Translations under genes and position numbers: made by a program
In this document: positions 61,016 through 64,000 of the stretch, piece by piece
How positions within the stretch are numbered: position 1 is the stretch's first letter
How the letters are laid out: each line of letters starts with the position of its first letter
The notes under the pieces: generated by a model
The model's input: the letters and a program-made list of their open reading frames with translations, nothing else
Told to the model about the DNA's origin: nothing
The model's database searches: none
Source of the DNA: Caballeronia sp. GAFFF1
Lineage (GTDB): Bacteria > Pseudomonadota > Gammaproteobacteria > Burkholderiales > Burkholderiaceae
Assembly: GCF_023630705.1 (NCBI RefSeq)
Contig: NZ_JALQEM010000032.1
Coordinates: 124,001 to 188,000, forward strand
Reading direction: 5' to 3'
Length of the DNA: 64,000 nucleotides

Positions 61016-62627
61016 CATGACCCTCCACCATCGCTTGCTCGACGACCGCCTGCTGCGCTATCGCGATGCTTCGGGTCACGCGCACAATGCCACGCTGCCC
61101 GAACTGTTCGTCGCGATGACGGCCGACACCGTGCGCGACTTCCCTGCGCTGCGGCCGCATCAACGGCATCCGTGGCACGCGTTCCTGACACAACTCGCGG
61201 CGATTGCGTTGCATGCAGCCGGGCGGTCGGAGCCGTTCGAGACAGCGGGCGAATGGCGGGCGGGGCTTCTCGCTTTGACGCCGGAGGATCCGGATGGCGC
61301 GGCGTTTTCGCTCGTTGCGCCTGACGACCGTCCTGCGTTTTTGCAAGCGCCGTGCACGCCAGGGGAATCGCACTCGTGGAAGAAAGCGCCGCTTGTGACG
61401 CCCGACGCATTGGACATGCTGGTGACTTCGCGCAATCACGACGTGAAAGCCGCGCGCATGACAAGCGCGCAGCCGGAGGACTGGGTGTACGCGCTCGTGA
61501 GTTTGCAGACGCAAGAGGGCGTCATGGGCGCCGGCAACTACGGCATCTCACGCATGAACGGCGGTCTGTCCAGCCGGCCGGCTTTCGGAGCAGTTCCGCA
61601 AGGACTTTGGGGCAAGCGGTGGCAGCGAGACTCGCGGCGGCTGCTTCAGCATCGTCAGAAGATCGTCGACGAGATCGGGCTCAAGGAGATCAACGGACTT
61701 GCGCTGGTCTGGACGAAGCCCTGGGACGGCGTTAGCAGTCTATTGTTCAGCGAACTCGATCCGTTCTATATCGAAGTGTGCCGCCGCGTGCGTCTGAACT
61801 TGGCGAACGGAAAGCTCTTCGCGCTCACGACGAGTAGCAAGACCACGCGCATCGCCGCGAAAGATCGTTTGGGCGCAACTGGGGATGCCTGGACGCCCGT
61901 CGCCGCGGCGGGCGGAGAAGCGTTGTCCATCACGGCGAGAGGCTTCGACTACAAGCTGATGAGCAAGCTGGCGTTCGAAGGCGACTACAAAGAGACGATC
62001 ACTCGCAACGTCACGCGCGATGACGGCGAGAAGGGCGTCGTGCTGCTTGCGCAAGCTGTCGCGCGCGGGCAGGGAAAGACAGAGGGCTATCACGAACGAC
62101 GCATGCCCGTATCCCGGAATATGCGCGAGGCGTTTCTAAATGGTCGCATCGATGAACTCGCCCACGCCGCCCGCAGGCGCATCAGCGTGATCGGCGAGAT
62201 GCGCACAGTGCTATGGAGCGCGCTTTGTGCTCTGTTCGGCAACGGCGAAGACACCGCTTCGGACGACGTTAAGGACAAGGCGAGTCGCTTCGCGAAGTCA
62301 TTCGAGCAGGCCGAAGACCGTCGCTTCTTTGACGACCTGATCTTGGAAGTCGATGGCAACACGTCTGAAGAACGGGAACTTGCGCACGAGCAATGGCTCG
62401 GTGAACTGGCGGATCGCGCGGAACAGGTATTGATTCGCGCGTTCGTGGCAGGGCCGCGCGCGAGTACGAGGCGGTATCGCGCGCAGAGCACAGCGCTCTC
62501 GCGGTTCCGCGTCGGTATCCATTCAAAGAAGAAGGAGGAATTGCAGACCATGGCGCGTGTGCTGAAGCAACGTTCGCAAGCGCGCAAGGCAGCTATGGAA
62601 ACGGATATGCAAGGACGTGCGATATGA
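61008..62627 (+). CDS. casA: Cascade large subunit CasA (Cse1, Cas8e)
   Basis: This 539-residue protein is the Cascade subunit that recognises the PAM and triggers Cas3 recruitment. It carries family segments LPELFVAMTADTVRDFPALRPHQRHPWHAFL (quoted in part), QTQEGVMGAGNYGISRMNGG and the C-terminal RYRAQSTALSRFRVG. It is a little longer than E. coli Cse1 (502 residues). ATG at 61008 and another at 61017 are both possible starts. The casB start overlaps its stop by ATGA. Confidence 0.9.
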   Translation: MTNMTLHHRLLDDRLLRYRDASGHAHNATLPELFVAMTADTVRDFPALRPHQRHPWHAFLTQLAAIALHAAGRSEPFETAGEWRAGLLALTPEDPDGAAFSLVAPDDRPAFLQAPCTPGESHSWKKAPLVTPDALDMLVTSRNHDVKAARMTSAQPEDWVYALVSLQTQEGVMGAGNYGISRMNGGLSSRPAFGAVPQGLWGKRWQRDSRRLLQHRQKIVDEIGLKEINGLALVWTKPWDGVSSLLFSELDPFYIEVCRRVRLNLANGKLFALTTSSKTTRIAAKDRLGATGDAWTPVAAAGGEALSITARGFDYKLMSKLAFEGDYKETITRNVTRDDGEKGVVLLAQAVARGQGKTEGYHERRMPVSRNMREAFLNGRIDELAHAARRRISVIGEMRTVLWSALCALFGNGEDTASDDVKDKASRFAKSFEQAEDRRFFDDLILEVDGNTSEERELAHEQWLGELADRAEQVLIRAFVAGPRASTRRYRAQSTALSRFRVGIHSKKKEELQTMARVLKQRSQARKAAMETDMQGRAI

Positions 62628-63250
62628 AGTCGACAGATACATCGGCCGGAGCACTGGAGCAGTCTGCGGGGCAAGCTGCTGCACAGACTGCGACGCCCAG
62701 CCTGAGCTACCAAATAGAAGCCATCGCTGCATTTCTGCAAGACGCCGGCGAGGGAGTCAAGGCATCGAAGAACGACCGGGTGGCGCTCGCGCGTCTTGAC
62801 CCGGAAGCCGAGGAACTCACCACCGCGCAAATCGCCGCGCTCACAAACGCCGCACAGCGCGCGAAGCTGGACACCATTCACTGGAGTCTCGACCGATGGC
62901 GCCGGTGGGCGTTCATCGCATACGGCATCGCGCTTGCCGGGCATGATCGAGGCGCGGAGAGCGGCGGCATCGGCGCAAATTTTGGCCGACAACTCGCGAC
63001 GGCCGGTGTGTCGGAGGCGCGCGTGACGCGGCTGCTCGACGCGCGCGGAGCGGTGTTCTTCCAGTTGCTGCGCCGCGTCCTTCGGTTGTTGGCGAGCAAA
63101 AGCGTGAAGCCTAACTGGGTACAACTCGCGAGGCTCGTCCTGAACGAAGGCGCGCGCGATGACAAGGGACGGCGTATCGCTGAGAAGACTCGCCTCGATA
63201 TCGCGCATGCGTTCTTCTCGGCGAAGCCTGGCGAATCGCGGGACGACTGA
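62624..63250 (+). CDS. casB: Cascade small subunit CasB (Cse2)
   Basis: This 208-residue helical subunit stabilises the R-loop and the displaced strand in Cascade. The ARLDPEAEELTTAQIAAL-type N-terminal region and the LLRRVLRLLASKSVKPNWVQLARL helix fit the Cse2 family, with a helical layout and basic patches. It is translationally coupled to casA and followed by casC after 46 bp. Confidence 0.88.
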   Translation: MKSTDTSAGALEQSAGQAAAQTATPSLSYQIEAIAAFLQDAGEGVKASKNDRVALARLDPEAEELTTAQIAALTNAAQRAKLDTIHWSLDRWRRWAFIAYGIALAGHDRGAESGGIGANFGRQLATAGVSEARVTRLLDARGAVFFQLLRRVLRLLASKSVKPNWVQLARLVLNEGARDDKGRRIAEKTRLDIAHAFFSAKPGESRDD

Positions 63251-63296
63251 GGATGGGAAGGCTGGCAACAACGTTCGACAAGTCTAGGACAAGAAA

Positions 63297-64000
63297 ATGA
63301 CGTATCCGCGCTTTATTCAGATTCACACGCTGCACAGCTATTCCGCCGCCTTGCTCAACCGCGACGATTCCGGCATGGCCAAGCGGCTGCCTATGGGCGA
63401 TGCCATTCGCACGCGTATTTCATCGCAGTGTCTGAAGCGACACTGGCGCGTTGCGGACGACCGTCATGCGCTTTCGACGCTCGGCGTTCCGATGGCCATC
63501 CGTTCTCGGGAAACGCTCGCACTTGTTCGCGACGAGTTGGTCAAGAATGGCGTCGCTGAGGCGTTGGCTCAGACAGCCGTCGAAGCGTTGCGCTTCGGCG
63601 GTCTTCTGGACAAGGCCGGCAAAGTCCGCAAAGGAGACGATGCCGTTAAGACAGGTCAGGCGGTGCTGCTTGGCACGGCGGAGATCAAGTACCTGGTCGA
63701 ACGTTGCACGGCCCTTGCGCGCGAGCATCAGGACGAAGACGGCCTCAAGGCGGCCGTCGCGGCGTTTCTGAAGAACGAGTCCGCCAATATCGTCGCGCTC
63801 AAGCATGGCAGCGGTCTCGAATCGGCGTTGTTCGGGCGCATGGTGACATCCGACGTGCTCGCCCAGCGCGATGCCGCTGTGTACGTCGCGCATGCGTTCA
63901 CGGTGCACGAGGCGCAGGTGGAGAACGACTACTTCACCGTGGTCGACGATCTGCTTCGGGAAGCGGGCGAGCAAGGCTCGGCGGGCCTCTTCGATACCGA
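63297..64000 (+). CDS. casC: Cascade backbone subunit CasC (Cas7e), cut by the window edge
   Basis: The visible 234 residues begin MTYPRFIQIHTLHSYSAALLNRDDSG, the canonical Cas7e N-terminus, and contain RISSQCLKRHWR and a GRMVTSDVLAQRDAAVYVAHAFTVHE segment (in part). Cas7e forms the six-subunit crRNA-binding backbone. The C-terminus and the expected casD, casE, cas1 and cas2 genes lie beyond the edge. Confidence 0.92.
   Translation, partial: MTYPRFIQIHTLHSYSAALLNRDDSGMAKRLPMGDAIRTRISSQCLKRHWRVADDRHALSTLGVPMAIRSRETLALVRDELVKNGVAEALAQTAVEALRFGGLLDKAGKVRKGDDAVKTGQAVLLGTAEIKYLVERCTALAREHQDEDGLKAAVAAFLKNESANIVALKHGSGLESALFGRMVTSDVLAQRDAAVYVAHAFTVHEAQVENDYFTVVDDLLREAGEQGSAGLFDT

Overview
The window is GC-rich, densely coding DNA from a Burkholderia-type betaproteobacterium. 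Gene content and protein styles fit Caballeronia or Paraburkholderia best; this is inferred from recognisable families, not from a database search. The centre carries the replication and partition region of a secondary chromosome (chromid): a Rep_3-type initiator gene (25964-27328), parA-parB (27372-29123), at least six parS-like palindromes (18999-34321), and about 18 directly repeated 17-bp iterons (24701-25844). As I recall, kbl-tdh also lies next to the chromosome 2 origin in other Burkholderia, which fits.

Layout. 1-13 kb: metabolic and transport genes (partial AI-2E permease, glutathione transferase, a flavin/ferredoxin fusion oxidoreductase, LysR, zwf, FUSC exporter, wrbA, a nucleoside deaminase, an IclR/MHS-transporter pair, a second LysR). 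13-17 kb: a QseBC/PmrAB-like two-component operon with PmrA-like boxes and a small exported protein, then a predicted envelope protein and a YceI lipoprotein. 17.9-21.3 kb: threonine-to-glycine pathway (kbl-tdh) divergent from an XRE-cupin regulator, then CsbD. 21.5-29.3 kb: origin domain, with a LexA-box-controlled small gene, a tyrosine-recombinase-fold protein that has lost its catalytic residues, a KfrA-like coiled-coil protein with a C-terminal Cys cluster, the iterons, repA, parB and parA. 29.4-41 kb: a Pat-like acetyltransferase, an IclR-controlled cluster resembling non-phosphorylating L-fucose catabolism, a chemoreceptor, an AGE epimerase and MgtC. 42-56.5 kb: betaine uptake and one-carbon catabolism (proVW-like ABC transporter, two GlxA/GbdR-like regulators, a class II aldolase, sdaA, soxBDAG, a FolB-like gene). 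56.5-64 kb: a type I-E CRISPR array of 25 repeats followed by cas3-casA-casB-casC; the operon leaves the window inside casC.

How the parts connect. Betaine-type uptake, sarcosine oxidase, serine deaminase and threonine dehydrogenase/ligase all meet at glycine, serine and methylene-tetrahydrofolate. The origin domain reaches beyond its core: exact or near-exact iterons recur in intergenic gaps at 1156, 1187, 9540, 16444, 16507 and 23075, all left of the main array and none seen to its right. One parS-like site lies inside the coding sequence of the aldo/keto reductase. The most novel leads are this one-sided satellite iteron set, the SOS-box gene beside the origin, the catalytically dead recombinase, and the array and cas operon firing divergently from one 332-bp gap.
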